64,000 nt of DNA from Curtobacterium ammoniigenes NBRC 101786 (GCF_001571045.1 NZ_BCSV01000005.1:1-64000); one strand, 5' to 3'. Counted from the stretch's first letter, positions 7,807 through 16,592 are shown. Made by a program: numbers and translations. The notes: a model not told the origin generated them from the letters alone.

Positions 7807-8742
7807 ATGGCTTCAGTCGACGCAAGCGTCGCAGCTCGCGCAACCGGCAGCCCCCGCCGCCGTCGCCGAGTCAGCAGGGCGATCACCCGCTGGCTCTTCG
7901 TCGCCCCCGCCGTGGTGTTCGTCCTCGTATTCTTCGGCTATCCGATCGTGCAGAACATCGTGATGTCGCTGCAGAACTACACGACGAGCACCTTCTACAC
8001 CGGCATCGCACCGTGGGTCGGATTCTCGAATTACACGAGCGTCTTCGCCAACCCGATCTTCGTGACAACAGTCGTGAACACCGCGCTGTTCACGGTCGGA
8101 TCGATCGTCATGCAATTCGCGATCGGCCTCGGTCTCGCGCTGTTCTTCAAACGGCATTTCCCGCTCAGCGGATTCCTCCGGTCCTTGCTGCTGCTCCCAT
8201 GGCTGCTGCCGCTCATCGCCTCGGCCGCCGTCTGGAAATGGATCCTCGACCAGGGGAGCGGCGCGCTCAATCAGTTTCTCGCGATCTTCGGCGTTCACCC
8301 CGTTCCGTGGCTCGTCAGCCCGAGCCTCGCGCTCATCGCGGTCATCGGTGTGAACATCTGGCTCGGGATCCCCTTCAACGCGACGATCCTCTACACCGGA
8401 CTCCAGGCGGTGCCGGAAGAGCTGTACGAAGCAGCCTCGCTGGACGGCGCCGTGGGCTGGCGTGCGTTCTGGCACATCACGTGGCCGAGCATCCGCTCGG
8501 TCGTCACGGTCGTGATCGTTCTCGGGGTCGTCCTCACGCTGAAAGTCGTAGACATCATCCTCGGCTTGACCGGCGGCGGCCCGGCGAACTCGACGCAGAC
8601 GCTCGCCACCTGGGCCTACCAGAACTCGTTCGTGCAATTCGCGTTCGGCAAGGGGGCTGCGATCAGCAACGTGCTCATCGTCGTGTCGCTGCTCTTTGCG
8701 CTCGTCTACCTGTACATGAATCGAAAGGGAGTCGACGAATGA
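7807..8742 (+). CDS. ABC sugar transporter, permease (MalF/UgpA type)
   Basis: This is an integral membrane permease of 311 aa with about six transmembrane segments, the first near residues 28-48 after an Arg-rich cytoplasmic tail. The EAA loop that contacts the ATPase is visible as EELYEAASLDGAVGWRAFWHI, close to the family consensus EAAxxDGA. The start ATG follows AAAGGAG by 7 nt. It forms a heterodimer with the next gene, which it overlaps by ATGA. No ATPase gene is present in the operon, so a shared MsiK/UgpC-type ATPase from elsewhere must energise it, as is usual in actinomycetes. Confidence 0.93.
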   Translation: MASVDASVAARATGSPRRRRRVSRAITRWLFVAPAVVFVLVFFGYPIVQNIVMSLQNYTTSTFYTGIAPWVGFSNYTSVFANPIFVTTVVNTALFTVGSIVMQFAIGLGLALFFKRHFPLSGFLRSLLLLPWLLPLIASAAVWKWILDQGSGALNQFLAIFGVHPVPWLVSPSLALIAVIGVNIWLGIPFNATILYTGLQAVPEELYEAASLDGAVGWRAFWHITWPSIRSVVTVVIVLGVVLTLKVVDIILGLTGGGPANSTQTLATWAYQNSFVQFAFGKGAAISNVLIVVSLLFALVYLYMNRKGVDE

Positions 8743-9605
8743 CCGCAGACGCAGTGATCGCCGTCCCGAGGACGCGAACGCGGGCGCAGCCGCCGCGTCG
8801 CCGACCGGTGCGGTGGCCGATGACCGTCCTCGGCATCGTGTTCCTCGCGATCATGGTGTTCCCCGTCTACTGGATGATCAACACGAGCCTCCAGTCGAAC
8901 TCGGGAGCCGCCAACACGGCATGGTTCCCGCTCCATCCGACGCTCGCCGGGTACCAGGTCGCGATCCAGCAGCAGGGCGCCAATCTCGTGACCAGTCTCA
9001 TCGTCGCGCTGAGCACCGTCGTGCTCACGATCCTCATCGCGACGCCCGCCGCATACGGGCTCGCGCGGTTCAAGATGCGGGGCATGACGGCATTCGTCTT
9101 CGTGCTGCTGATCACACAGATGATTCCCACGATCGTCATCGCGAACGCGCTCTACACGCTGTTCAACGACTGGAACCTTCTGAACTCGGACCTCGGCCTG
9201 ATCCTCGCCGACAGCGCGGCGCAGATCCCGTTCGCGATCATCCTGATGCGTGCGTTCATGGCGTCGATCCCGCAGAGCCTCGTGGAAGCGGCGCTCGTCG
9301 ACGGAGCGAACAACCTTCGAGCGTTCCTGTCGATCGTCGTCCCCATCAGCAAGAACGCGATCATCACGGCGGCGCTGTTCACGTTCCTCGGCGCGTGGGG
9401 TGACTTCCTGTTCGCGCTGACACTCACCACGACGCCCGCGGTGCGTCCGATCACGCTCGGCATCTACAACTACATCGGCGCCAATGTGTCGCAATGGGGA
9501 CCGGTCATGGCGACCGCGGTGATGGCCTCCGTGCCGGCCGGGGTGCTGCTGATCCTCGCCCAGAAATACATCGCCGCCGGCGCGCTCGGCGGCGCGATCA
9601 AGTGA
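8739..9605 (+). CDS. ABC sugar transporter, permease (MalG/UgpE type)
   Basis: This is the second permease, 288 aa, with about six transmembrane segments and the EAA loop [20 protein letters not shown] near residue 190. The start is the ATG in the ATGA overlap with the preceding permease, after which comes a basic N-terminal tail and a first hydrophobic segment ([17 protein letters not shown]). An open frame extends far upstream of this ATG but is antiparallel to real coding sense and lacks family similarity. The protein pairs with the MalF-type subunit to form the translocation pore. Confidence 0.93.
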   Translation: MTADAVIAVPRTRTRAQPPRRRPVRWPMTVLGIVFLAIMVFPVYWMINTSLQSNSGAANTAWFPLHPTLAGYQVAIQQQGANLVTSLIVALSTVVLTILIATPAAYGLARFKMRGMTAFVFVLLITQMIPTIVIANALYTLFNDWNLLNSDLGLILADSAAQIPFAIILMRAFMASIPQSLVEAALVDGANNLRAFLSIVVPISKNAIITAALFTFLGAWGDFLFALTLTTTPAVRPITLGIYNYIGANVSQWGPVMATAVMASVPAGVLLILAQKYIAAGALGGAIK

Positions 9606-9649
9606 CGCCGAGTACATCGAATCTCACGTCCACGAAGAAGGAGAACCCC

Positions 9650-10447
9650 GTGAACCACACCCCCGAGCATCCGTTGCGCGTCGTCGTCTGGGGCGAGAAC
9701 CGGCACGAGCAGGTCGAGCCGCACGTCGCCGAGATCTATCCGGACGGCATGCACACGGCGATCAAGACCGCCATCGAAGACCACCTCGGCACGGCGGCGA
9801 CGGTGAGCACAGCGCTCCTCGACGACCCGGAGCACGGCCTGACCGAGGAGCGCCTCGCCGAAACCGATGTCCTCACGTGGTGGGGGCACGCGGCGCATGG
9901 TGAGGTGTCGGACGCGGTCGTCGAGCGGGTGCACCGCCATGTGCTCTCCGGGATGGGGCTCGTCGTTCTGCACTCCGGTCATTGGTCGAAAATCTTCCAG
10001 AAGCTCATGGGGACAACGTGCACGCTGCGCTGGCGCAGCGAGAACGACCGCGAGCTCGTCTGGACCGTCGACCCGACCCACCCGATCGCGCAAGGCGTTC
10101 CCCACCCCATCGAGATTCCGCAGCAGGAGATGTACGGCGAGCAATTCGACATCCCGAAGCCTGACGAGATCGTGTTCATCAGTTCCTTCACGGGCGGTGA
10201 AGTGTTCCGGAGCGGGATCACCTATCGCCGCGGCAACGGCAAGATCTTCTACTTCAGCCCGGGCGATCAAGACTTTCCCGTCTACCACCACAAGGACGTC
10301 CGCCGAGTGATCGCGAACGGTGTGCAATGGGCTGCGTCGGACCGCTCCGAACGCGCCGTGCCGACTCTGCTCCGCTACGAGACCGGCGACTTCTTCACCG
10401 GGCGGAGCTACCAGGGCGCCATGAACAATCGGGCGGACGACGAATGA
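9650..10447 (+). CDS. ThuA domain protein (trehalose-utilisation family)
   Basis: This 265-aa protein has the ThuA fold, a class I glutamine amidotransferase-like Rossmann domain (VVVWGEN near the start, [39 protein letters not shown]). ThuA proteins occur in sugar and sugar-alcohol catabolic operons next to Gfo/Idh/MocA dehydrogenases. For the Rhizobium proteins a role in 3-keto-disaccharide metabolism has been proposed. The GTG start is 9 nt after AAGGAG. It is 44 nt after the permease gene and overlaps the next gene by ATGA, so it shares the operon. The exact reaction is not known. Confidence 0.88.
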   Translation: MNHTPEHPLRVVVWGENRHEQVEPHVAEIYPDGMHTAIKTAIEDHLGTAATVSTALLDDPEHGLTEERLAETDVLTWWGHAAHGEVSDAVVERVHRHVLSGMGLVVLHSGHWSKIFQKLMGTTCTLRWRSENDRELVWTVDPTHPIAQGVPHPIEIPQQEMYGEQFDIPKPDEIVFISSFTGGEVFRSGITYRRGNGKIFYFSPGDQDFPVYHHKDVRRVIANGVQWAASDRSERAVPTLLRYETGDFFTGRSYQGAMNNRADDE

Positions 10448-11598
10448 GCTTCGCGACGATCGACGCTGAGGGGCCGATCCGCGTCGTCCTCGTCGGCGCC
10501 GGGAACATGGGCCGACACTGGCTCGACGTCATCGCCCAGACGCCGGAGATCACCCTCGTGGGCATTGTCGATCTCGACCTGGAGCTCGCGCAACGAACCG
10601 TTGCCGAGCGCAGGCTGACTGTCTCCGTCGGCGCGTCGCTCGCGGAGGTGGTCAACGCGTCGACGGCTCAGGCTGTGATCGACGTCACGGTGCCGCCCGC
10701 GCACCACGCGGTGAACACCGAAGCGCTCTTCCTCGGACTTCCGGTGCTGTGCGAGAAGCCGATCGCGCCGACGGTTGCCGATGCCCTGTCGCTCATCGCC
10801 GCGGAGGAGGTCTCCGGACAGCTGCTCATGACCAGCCAGTCCCGCAGGTACTATCCGGCGCTCGCCGAGCTGCGCGAATTCGTCGGCACGCTCGGCGAGA
10901 TCGGCGCCGTGACGACCGAGTTCTTCAAGGCTCCGCACTTCGGCGGGTTCCGGGACGAGATGGACCATCCGCTCCTCGTCGACATGGCAATCCACGCCTT
11001 CGACGTCGCCCGCTACCTGCTGCACGCCGATCCGGTGGCGGTCGACTGCCGAACGTTCAATCCGTCGTGGAGCTGGTATCGCGGCGACGCGGCTGCCACC
11101 GCGGTGTTCGAGTTCGCGGACGGGGCGCGATACACGTTCACCGGCAGCTGGTGCAGCCCCGGCCTGGAGACGTCGTGGAACGGATCATGGCGAATCAGCG
11201 GTGCGCTTGGAAGCGCCACGTGGGATGGCGAGGGGCGCCCGACGGTCGAATACGTCGACGACGCAGGGGGAGCCTCCCGCCCGACGGGCGCGGCCCCGAG
11301 CGAAGGGGGACGCTCCGAGATCGCGGGGGCGCTCGACGAGTGGGTGCACGCCCTGCGGACGGGATCCGTGCCGTCGGGCGACGTGCACGCCAACGTCTTC
11401 AGCCTCGCCATGGTGGAGGGCGCCGTCCGTTCGGCGGAGACGCTGCGGCGCGTGTCCGTCGATGAGGTCCTCGACGATGCCTACGCGATCGCGCTCGAGG
11501 CCGAGCGTCGGTCCGACGTGCGCGCCGCGCTCGCCGCGTGGGGGTCCGCACGGGCGCACCTCGTCGACCAGGAGGCCCGAGTCGCCGCCGCCGGGTGA
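10444..11598 (+). CDS. Gfo/Idh/MocA-family NAD(P)-dependent oxidoreductase
   Basis: This 384-aa dehydrogenase has an N-terminal Rossmann domain ([13 protein letters not shown], then the [12 protein letters not shown] segment holding the EKP lysine of this family) and a C-terminal alpha/beta domain with [19 protein letters not shown], matching the family pattern DxGxHxxD with Gly replaced by Ala. It probably oxidises a hydroxyl group of the imported sugar or its derivative using NAD(P), working with ThuA. It is the last gene of the five-gene transporter operon and overlaps ThuA by ATGA. A hairpin 8 nt after the stop may end the transcript. Substrate unknown. Confidence 0.9.
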   Translation: MSFATIDAEGPIRVVLVGAGNMGRHWLDVIAQTPEITLVGIVDLDLELAQRTVAERRLTVSVGASLAEVVNASTAQAVIDVTVPPAHHAVNTEALFLGLPVLCEKPIAPTVADALSLIAAEEVSGQLLMTSQSRRYYPALAELREFVGTLGEIGAVTTEFFKAPHFGGFRDEMDHPLLVDMAIHAFDVARYLLHADPVAVDCRTFNPSWSWYRGDAAATAVFEFADGARYTFTGSWCSPGLETSWNGSWRISGALGSATWDGEGRPTVEYVDDAGGASRPTGAAPSEGGRSEIAGALDEWVHALRTGSVPSGDVHANVFSLAMVEGAVRSAETLRRVSVDEVLDDAYAIALEAERRSDVRAALAAWGSARAHLVDQEARVAAAG

Positions 11599-11605
11599 GC
11601 ATGCG

Positions 11606-11643
11606 GCACGGCTCGCGCCGGTCCGACGACGGTGCAGCCGTGC
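11606..11643 (+). terminator. Hairpin downstream of the transporter operon
   Basis: GCACGGCT (11606-11613) pairs with AGCCGTGC (11636-11643) around a 22-nt loop that can fold further. It starts 8 nt after the oxidoreductase stop. There is no T tract, which is common for actinobacterial hairpin terminators. Confidence 0.5.
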
Positions 11644-11756
11644 GTGTCCCGGCCGGATGCCCACGCGGGGACGCGCGTCCTGACCTTCACATCGTGAGCG
11701 TCCTTCGATACTGTCGAGGTGCGTCGCCGGAGGGCGTCGCACCAGAGGGGGGCGCG

Positions 11757-12386
11757 GTGAAGCGTTTTGGAACAGTCGGGGCAGGACTTGCGATTTGCGG
11801 GGTGACGATGTCGCTCGCCGGCTGCGGAGCGGCGAGTTCGGGCACTGCTGGCGCGGCACCGCTGCCCCGCCAGGCCGCGGCGAGCGCGTCCCCATCGACG
11901 ATGCCGGACGCGCCGACGGTTCCAGTGCCGGCGCCGGGCGTCAGCGCCGATGCGGCAGCCCAGGCGAAGGCCGGCGCGTGGCTCGCCGGTGCTGTGCTGC
12001 CTCCCGGTGCGCAGCGGGTCAGCGAACCACCATCGGGAACGTCGATCGACAACGAGACGCAGGGATGGTGGTGCGCACCCATGGCCACTGCCGATGCCTA
12101 CTGGACCATCAGCGGCATGGACATGGTCGCCGCAGCGAACTGGCTCCGCACCCACCCGAGCGATGGGCTCGCTGTCGTCTTCCCGCAGCTCGAAACGCCG
12201 GCTGCCGACCTCACCAATGATTCGGTGAACGATTTCGCGACGCCGACGGCCAAGGAGGGCATGACGTTCGAGCTCGCGCGATGGGGTTCCGGAACCGTCG
12301 TTCATCTTCAGATCGGTGTTCTCGCGGCGAATTCGGTGTGCGCGAGTGCCGCGCCCGGTACCGAGCTCGGTACCGCGGGAGGCTGA
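11757..12386 (+). CDS. Hypothetical lipoprotein
   Basis: This 209-aa secreted protein has a signal peptide ending in the lipobox LAGC (Cys at about residue 21), followed by an Ala/Ser/Pro-rich linker of some 45 residues and a globular domain of about 135 residues. I do not recognise the domain. It contains WWCAP and later a Cys-Ala-Ser, so a disulfide is possible. The GTG start follows GAGGGG. It stands alone between the sugar operon and the ABC exporter. The 158 bp upstream carry the hairpin at 11606 and nothing else I can name. Confidence 0.75.
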   Translation: MKRFGTVGAGLAICGVTMSLAGCGAASSGTAGAAPLPRQAAASASPSTMPDAPTVPVPAPGVSADAAAQAKAGAWLAGAVLPPGAQRVSEPPSGTSIDNETQGWWCAPMATADAYWTISGMDMVAAANWLRTHPSDGLAVVFPQLETPAADLTNDSVNDFATPTAKEGMTFELARWGSGTVVHLQIGVLAANSVCASAAPGTELGTAGG

Positions 12387-12390
12387 GCAC

Positions 12391-12450
12391 ATGCATCTGC
12401 AAGTCATCCTTCGGGAGGACGCGGTGACCTGGGCGACGACCGTAGCCTGA
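12391..12450 (+). CDS. Possible 19-codon leader ORF before the ABC exporter
   Basis: An ATG at 12391, 8 nt after GGGAGG, opens MHLQVILREDAVTWATTVA and stops 5 nt before the ABC ATPase start. A second GGGAGG precedes an in-frame GTG at 12424. The ATPase ATG at 12456 has no Shine-Dalgarno of its own, so translation of this short frame may deliver ribosomes to it. No homology can be claimed for so short a peptide. Confidence 0.35.
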   Translation: MHLQVILREDAVTWATTVA

Positions 12451-12455
12451 CGACC

Positions 12456-13388
12456 ATGATCGAAGTCGAGCATCTGACAAAACGGTACGGCGCGAAGCTC
12501 GCGGTCGATGACATCTCGTTCGTCGTCCGCCCCGGCAGTGTCACTGGGTTCCTCGGGCCGAACGGCGCGGGCAAGTCGACGACGATGCGCATGATCATGG
12601 GGCTCGACCGTCCGACCGCTGGCCGAGCAACCGTCAACGGGCATGACTACCGAACGCTGCGCGACCCGATTCGCCAGGTCGGCGCCCTGCTTGAGGCGCG
12701 TGCCGTGCATCCGGGGCGCAGTGCGTACAACCATCTGCTCTCGCTCGCCGCAACGCACCGCATCCCGAAGCAGCGGGTGCATGAGGTCATCGAGATGACC
12801 GGCCTCGAGTCGGTCGCACGCAAGCGGGTCGGCGGATTCTCGCTCGGTATGGGTCAGCGGCTCGGCATCGCGGCAGCGCTCCTCGGCGATCCGCGCACGC
12901 TGATCCTGGACGAGCCGGTCAACGGTCTTGACCCCGACGGTGTGATCTGGGTGCGCAATCTCGCGCGTTGGATGGCCTCCGATGGGCGCACCGTGTTTCT
13001 GTCGAGCCATCTCATGAGCGAGATGGCGCAGACCGCGGATCGCGTGGTCGTGCTCGGCCGCGGTCGCGTGCTCGCAGATGCGCCGATCTCCGAGTTCGTC
13101 GCGGGCGCCGGGGTGAGCGGCAGCACCGGGCTCTCGACCGCACGGACGGTTGTGCGGACACCCGATCCCGGAGCGCTCTTCGAGGCCGTCGGAACCGGAC
13201 CCACGGTGGAGCAGCGCTCGGACGGCTCCTTCCTGGTGGTGGGCGCCGATGCCGCAACCATCGGCGACGCGGCCTGCCGGGCAGGCGTCGCCCTCCATGA
13301 ACTCACGCCCGTCGGCGCGACGCTCGAAGAGGCGTATATGGCGCTGACCCGCGACGACGTCGAATACCGATCGGAGAACGTCCGATGA
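12456..13388 (+). CDS. ABC transporter ATP-binding protein (DrrA/CcmA type)
   Basis: This 310-aa cytoplasmic ATPase of an ABC-2 type exporter has Walker A GPNGAGKST at residues 34-42, a signature variant SLGMGQ near 129-134 and Walker B LILDEP near 149-154. The C-terminal 90 residues form the accessory domain seen in DrrA-like exporters. It overlaps its permease gene by ATGA. The ATG at 12456 lacks a clear ribosome binding site and may be coupled to the short frame just upstream. The substrate is unknown; relatives export antibiotics, peptides or lipids. Confidence 0.92.
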   Translation: MIEVEHLTKRYGAKLAVDDISFVVRPGSVTGFLGPNGAGKSTTMRMIMGLDRPTAGRATVNGHDYRTLRDPIRQVGALLEARAVHPGRSAYNHLLSLAATHRIPKQRVHEVIEMTGLESVARKRVGGFSLGMGQRLGIAAALLGDPRTLILDEPVNGLDPDGVIWVRNLARWMASDGRTVFLSSHLMSEMAQTADRVVVLGRGRVLADAPISEFVAGAGVSGSTGLSTARTVVRTPDPGALFEAVGTGPTVEQRSDGSFLVVGADAATIGDAACRAGVALHELTPVGATLEEAYMALTRDDVEYRSENVR

Positions 13389-14251
13389 CCGCCGAGACCA
13401 GCGCTTCGACGCGTCGCTCGCAGGGACCTTCCTCGCTCCCACCGTCGAGCAGGTTGTCCTTCGCCGCGCTCGTCCGCAGCGAGTGGATCAAGCTCCGAAG
13501 CATCCGCTCGACCGTGTGGTGCTACCTCATCCTCATCGCGCTGACTCTGGGACTGGCCGTTCTCGTCGGCTCGGTGACCAACCGGGGTGGTGCCGCGATG
13601 CCGCTCCGTGACGCGAACATGACCTTCGTCATCGCGAACACGGCGAGCGTCTCGCTGACGGCCCTTGTCGTCGGCGTGCTCGGGGTGCTCATCATCACCG
13701 GTGAGTACGGCACCGGACAGATCCGGTCGACGTTCGTCGCCGATCCGCGCCGAATCGGCGCGCTCCTCGCGAAGGCTGCAGTGCTTGCCGCGGTGACGTT
13801 CGTGGTGAGCATCATCGCGACCTGGATCGGCGTCGCCGCCTCCGCCGGTCTGCTCGCCGGGAACAACGTGCACGCCCACCTAGCAGACTCCGCGGTCTTC
13901 CTGCCGATCGTCGGCGTATCCGTCTACGTCGCCCTGCTCTCGCTGTTGGCGTTCGGGATCGGCTTGCTCGTTCGCTCGAGCGCAGGCGGGATCGCGATCA
14001 CGCTTGGCATCATCCTCGTGCTGCCGGTCATCATGACGGTCCTCGCTTCGCTCACGCACGCGCAATGGGTGGCGGACGTGACGCAGTTCCTCCCGACCGA
14101 AGCCGGGCATCAGTTGTATGCCTACAGCGGGGCGACGAGTTCAGGTCCCGGCGTCCACCTCAACGGATGGACGGGATTCGCGGTTCTTGCCGGCGAAGTT
14201 CTCGTGGTCGGCGCAGCGGCGATCGCCATCGCGCGGCGACGCGACGTCTGA
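13385..14251 (+). CDS. ABC-2 type transporter permease
   Basis: This 288-aa membrane protein has about six hydrophobic segments (for example SIRSTVWCYLILIALTLGLAV near residue 40 and ITLGIILVLPVIMTVLASL near 210) and the EYGTGQIRSTF segment typical of ABC-2 permeases. The start ATG overlaps the ATPase stop, and the two products should form one exporter. It ends 28 nt before a strong nested hairpin that separates it from the convergent tautomerase-like gene. Confidence 0.88.
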   Translation: MTAETSASTRRSQGPSSLPPSSRLSFAALVRSEWIKLRSIRSTVWCYLILIALTLGLAVLVGSVTNRGGAAMPLRDANMTFVIANTASVSLTALVVGVLGVLIITGEYGTGQIRSTFVADPRRIGALLAKAAVLAAVTFVVSIIATWIGVAASAGLLAGNNVHAHLADSAVFLPIVGVSVYVALLSLLAFGIGLLVRSSAGGIAITLGIILVLPVIMTVLASLTHAQWVADVTQFLPTEAGHQLYAYSGATSSGPGVHLNGWTGFAVLAGEVLVVGAAAIAIARRRDV

Positions 14252-14279
14252 CGCACCCGGTCACGCCGCCGAACGGGAT

Positions 14280-14321
14280 CCCGGAGGTCGCCGACGCATT
14301 GTCGGCTCGGTGACCTCCGGG
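14280..14321. terminator. Bidirectional hairpin between convergent genes
   Basis: A 10-bp perfect stem CCCGGAGGTC / GACCTCCGGG (14280-14289 with 14312-14321) encloses a second 5-bp stem CCGAC / GTCGG (14291-14295 with 14301-14305). It lies in the gap between the ABC permease and the tautomerase-like gene and can end transcripts from both sides. There is no T tract. Confidence 0.7.
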
Positions 14322-14356
14322 CCGCGCGGTTCGAGCACGGAGCCGCACGGCCAGCG

Positions 14357-14746
14357 TCAGACGTCGACCGAGTAGCCGAGCTCCAGGTCTGCGCCGTTCA
14401 GCCCGCGGATTCCCCAGTTGACCCGTGGCGTTTCTGTGATCGTGATCTCGACGCTCTGCGGGTCGAGACCGACCTCGGTCTGGAGGCGCGTGAACAGTTC
14501 TCGAATCAGGGCCCGCTTCGCCGCGTCGCTGCGGCCGGCGAACATCGAGATCTCCACGATCGTGTAGTCCTCGCCGCGATCCGCGGGATAGACGAAGTCA
14601 TCGTCCGAGAGCGCGACGAATCGGTGGAAGCGCTTGTCGGGCGGGTACGCCAGAGCGGCCATCACTGCTCCGTGGATGGCATCCGATAGTGCGCGCCGAC
14701 GAGCGTTGATCAACGAGCGACGACCCCACACGACGACCTGAGCCAC
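14357..14746 (-). CDS. Tautomerase family protein lacking the catalytic N-terminal proline
   Basis: This 129-aa protein resembles the Tautomerase_2 group of 4-oxalocrotonate tautomerase-like proteins: SDAIHGAVMAAL, PPDKRFHRFVAL, DYTIVEISMFAGRSDAAKRALIRELF and SVEITITETPRVNWGIRG. In active tautomerases residue 2 is proline and acts as the base after Met removal. Here the start (GTG at 14746) reads Met-Ala-Gln-Val, so Pro1 is absent and no alternative start supplies it. The protein may be catalytically inactive or use other residues. It is a single gene facing away from the VOC gene, with 42 bp between the two start codons. Confidence 0.8.
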   Translation of the reverse strand: MAQVVVWGRRSLINARRRALSDAIHGAVMAALAYPPDKRFHRFVALSDDDFVYPADRGEDYTIVEISMFAGRSDAAKRALIRELFTRLQTEVGLDPQSVEITITETPRVNWGIRGLNGADLELGYSVDV

Positions 14747-14788
14747 AGCAGCACGCTAACCGGCGGTTGGTCGATTGGGAAGGCCACT

Positions 14789-15193
14789 GTGAGTACGCTC
14801 CGGCGCATGAACACCGATGCGGACGCCGTGCCGCGGCTTGTTGCGACGGTCCTCGACTCGCCTGATCCCATCGTGCTCGCCCGCTTCTACGGCGCGCTTC
14901 TCGGCTGGACGGTCTTCGAGGATGACACCACGTGGGCTCGGGTTCGCCCGGATGTCGGTCCTGGATTGTCGATGCAGTTGGAGCCGAATTACCGTCGACC
15001 GGTCTGGCCGACGGAGGACGATGCGCCCGGGATGATGCTGCATCTCGACTTCGTCGTCGAGGACCTGCCATCCGCCGTTGCGCGTGCTGAAGCGCTCGGA
15101 GCCCGGCAGGCGACCTGGCAGCCGAACGATGACGTTCGGGTGCTGATCGATCCGGATGGGCACCCGTTCTGTCTGTTCCTCCCGACGGCCTGA
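14789..15193 (+). CDS. VOC family (glyoxalase/bleomycin-resistance fold) protein
   Basis: This 134-aa protein shows the VOC pattern: DSPDPIVLARFYGALLGW at the start of the first module and a second module with LHLDFVVEDLPSAVARAEALGA, then VLIDPDGHPFCLF, the usual C-terminal ligand-bearing strand. Such proteins bind a metal and act on small molecules as dioxygenases, isomerases or resistance proteins; the substrate here cannot be told. I chose the GTG at 14789, 5 nt after GGAAGG; an ATG at 14807 would shorten it by six residues. Confidence 0.85.
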   Translation: MSTLRRMNTDADAVPRLVATVLDSPDPIVLARFYGALLGWTVFEDDTTWARVRPDVGPGLSMQLEPNYRRPVWPTEDDAPGMMLHLDFVVEDLPSAVARAEALGARQATWQPNDDVRVLIDPDGHPFCLFLPTA

Positions 15194-15235
15194 CGAGGTT
15201 CCGGAGCGACGTCGGGTCGAGCATCGAACGCGATG

Positions 15236-16243
15236 TCAGGTCGAGGCTCGAACCACGAGCTCGGGATCGAATCGCACCTGCTCGAATGCAACGGTTTCGC
15301 CCGCACTGACCTGCCCGATCTGTCGGGTGAGCAACGCGATCGCGCGAGACCCGATCTCGTGGCTTGGCTGCCGAACCGACGTCAGCGGCACCACCGTGGC
15401 CTCCGCGAACGCGATGTCGTCGTAGCCGATGAGTGCGATGTCCTCGGGGACGCGCACGGCTCCGCGCATGATGAACGCCTGCTCGAGCCCCACCGCGAGC
15501 AGATCGTTCGCCGCGAAGACAGCGTCCGGTCGGTCGGCTGCCGGACGGCGTTCGATCGCCTCCCCGACGCGCCGCCCCTCGGCGACCGTCAGGCTCCCGG
15601 TCTCGATCACCTCGATCAACGCACCGGACCGGGACGCGGCCTCCGATGCCCCCGCGAACCGGTCAGCCACCTGCCGAATCGTGAACGGGCCTCCAACGAA
15701 GGCGAGGTGGCGGTGGCCCCGCTCGATCAGGTGGGTCGCCGCAATACGGCCCCCCGCGACGTCGTCCACGGATACGGACGAGAACGTTCGTGCGTCGGCC
15801 AACCGGTCGACGAGGACGACCGCCGTCCCGTTGCGCTGCAGGCGTTCGAGCCGAGACAGGTCGTCACCGGCCGGTGAGATGAGGAGGCCCGCAACTCGCC
15901 GCTCCTCGAACAGGTCGACGTAGGTGCGCTCGCGGCGCGTGGACTCGTCACTGTTGCCGACGAGGACAGCGAGCCCCTCCTCGGCGGCCGCATCTTCCGC
16001 TCCACGCGCGAGATCGGTGAAGAACGGGTTGCTCGCATCCAGGACGATGAGTCCGATGGTTGAACTGCGGCCAGCGCGAAGCTGCCGTGCGGAGTCGTTC
16101 CGGATGAAACCGAGTCGGTCGATCGCGTCTTGGACTCGCGCCACGGTGTCCGGCGCGACCTTCTCCGGGCGATTCAGCACGTTCGAGACGGTGCCGAGTG
16201 ACACGCCGGCGAGCGCAGCGACCTCTCGAACGCTCACAGCCAT
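15236..16243 (-). CDS. LacI-family transcriptional regulator (orphan)
   Basis: This 335-aa repressor has the LacI helix-turn-helix VREVAALAGVSLGTVSNVLN at residues about 5-25, hinge DSARQLRAGRSSTIG, and a sugar-binding sensor domain (ASNPFFTDLARGAEDAA, FAANDLLAVGLEQA, IALIGYDD). The ATG at 16243 is the only start that preserves the domain without a nonsense extension. No sugar gene is adjacent: the neighbours are a VOC gene and CsbD. Its targets must be elsewhere, or it may serve the sugar locus at the left of the window. Confidence 0.9.
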   Translation of the reverse strand: MAVSVREVAALAGVSLGTVSNVLNRPEKVAPDTVARVQDAIDRLGFIRNDSARQLRAGRSSTIGLIVLDASNPFFTDLARGAEDAAAEEGLAVLVGNSDESTRRERTYVDLFEERRVAGLLISPAGDDLSRLERLQRNGTAVVLVDRLADARTFSSVSVDDVAGGRIAATHLIERGHRHLAFVGGPFTIRQVADRFAGASEAASRSGALIEVIETGSLTVAEGRRVGEAIERRPAADRPDAVFAANDLLAVGLEQAFIMRGAVRVPEDIALIGYDDIAFAEATVVPLTSVRQPSHEIGSRAIALLTRQIGQVSAGETVAFEQVRFDPELVVRAST

Positions 16244-16290
16244 GGAGCAATCCTCGCACCCTGCGGCGCTCGGTCGACGACTGCACGACG

Positions 16291-16329
16291 CAAAGCGGGT
16301 CGACACCGACGTGGTGCCCACCCGCTTTG
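16291..16329 (-). terminator. Hairpin terminator of the Asp23/CsbD operon
   Basis: CAAAGCGGGT (16291-16300) pairs perfectly over 10 bp with ACCCGCTTTG (16320-16329), and the 19-nt loop contains a further CACC/GGTG pairing. It begins 12 nt after the csbD stop on the minus strand, in the gap before the LacI gene. Confidence 0.65.
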
Positions 16330-16341
16330 GGTTCAGACCGC

Positions 16342-16515
16342 TCAGTTCCTGAACGCGTCCTTGATGTCTTCGCCGGTCTGCTTCAGGTGCGCAGCGGCCT
16401 GGTCCTTCTTGCCTTCGGCGACCTGCTCGTCGTTGCCAGTGGCGTGGCCGACTGCCTCCTTCGCCTTGCCGCTCAGGTCCTGCGCAGCGTTCTTGATCTT
16501 GTCGTCGAGACCCAT
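16342..16515 (-). CDS. CsbD family small stress protein
   Basis: This 57-aa hydrophilic protein begins MGLDDKIKNAAQDLSGKAKE and continues with AVGHATGNDEQVAEGKK, the CsbD signature in which a G-K-x-K-E-x-x-G core is followed by a second Gly-rich turn. CsbD proteins are abundant general-stress proteins of unknown mechanism, sigma-B dependent in Bacillus. The start has AAAGGA 9 nt upstream. It lies 77 bp after the AmaP-like gene on the same strand, consistent with the envelope and stress theme of the cluster. Confidence 0.92.
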   Translation of the reverse strand: MGLDDKIKNAAQDLSGKAKEAVGHATGNDEQVAEGKKDQAAAHLKQTGEDIKDAFRN

Positions 16516-16592
16516 GATGGTGTCCTTTCTCTGGTGAGTGATGGAGCCGATCGGCTCCGGGATTGCCGCGGGCGGGATGCGTCGCGGCGGGG

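Noticed and set aside
7755-8738. Upstream extension of the MalG-type permease frame to 7755
   Set aside because: It reads through the MalF-type gene in another frame. The true start is the ATG at 8739 in an ATGA overlap.
14626-14640. AAGCGCTTG match inside the tautomerase-like gene as a LacI operator
   Set aside because: It lies in coding sequence without a surrounding dyad or promoter and is likely chance.
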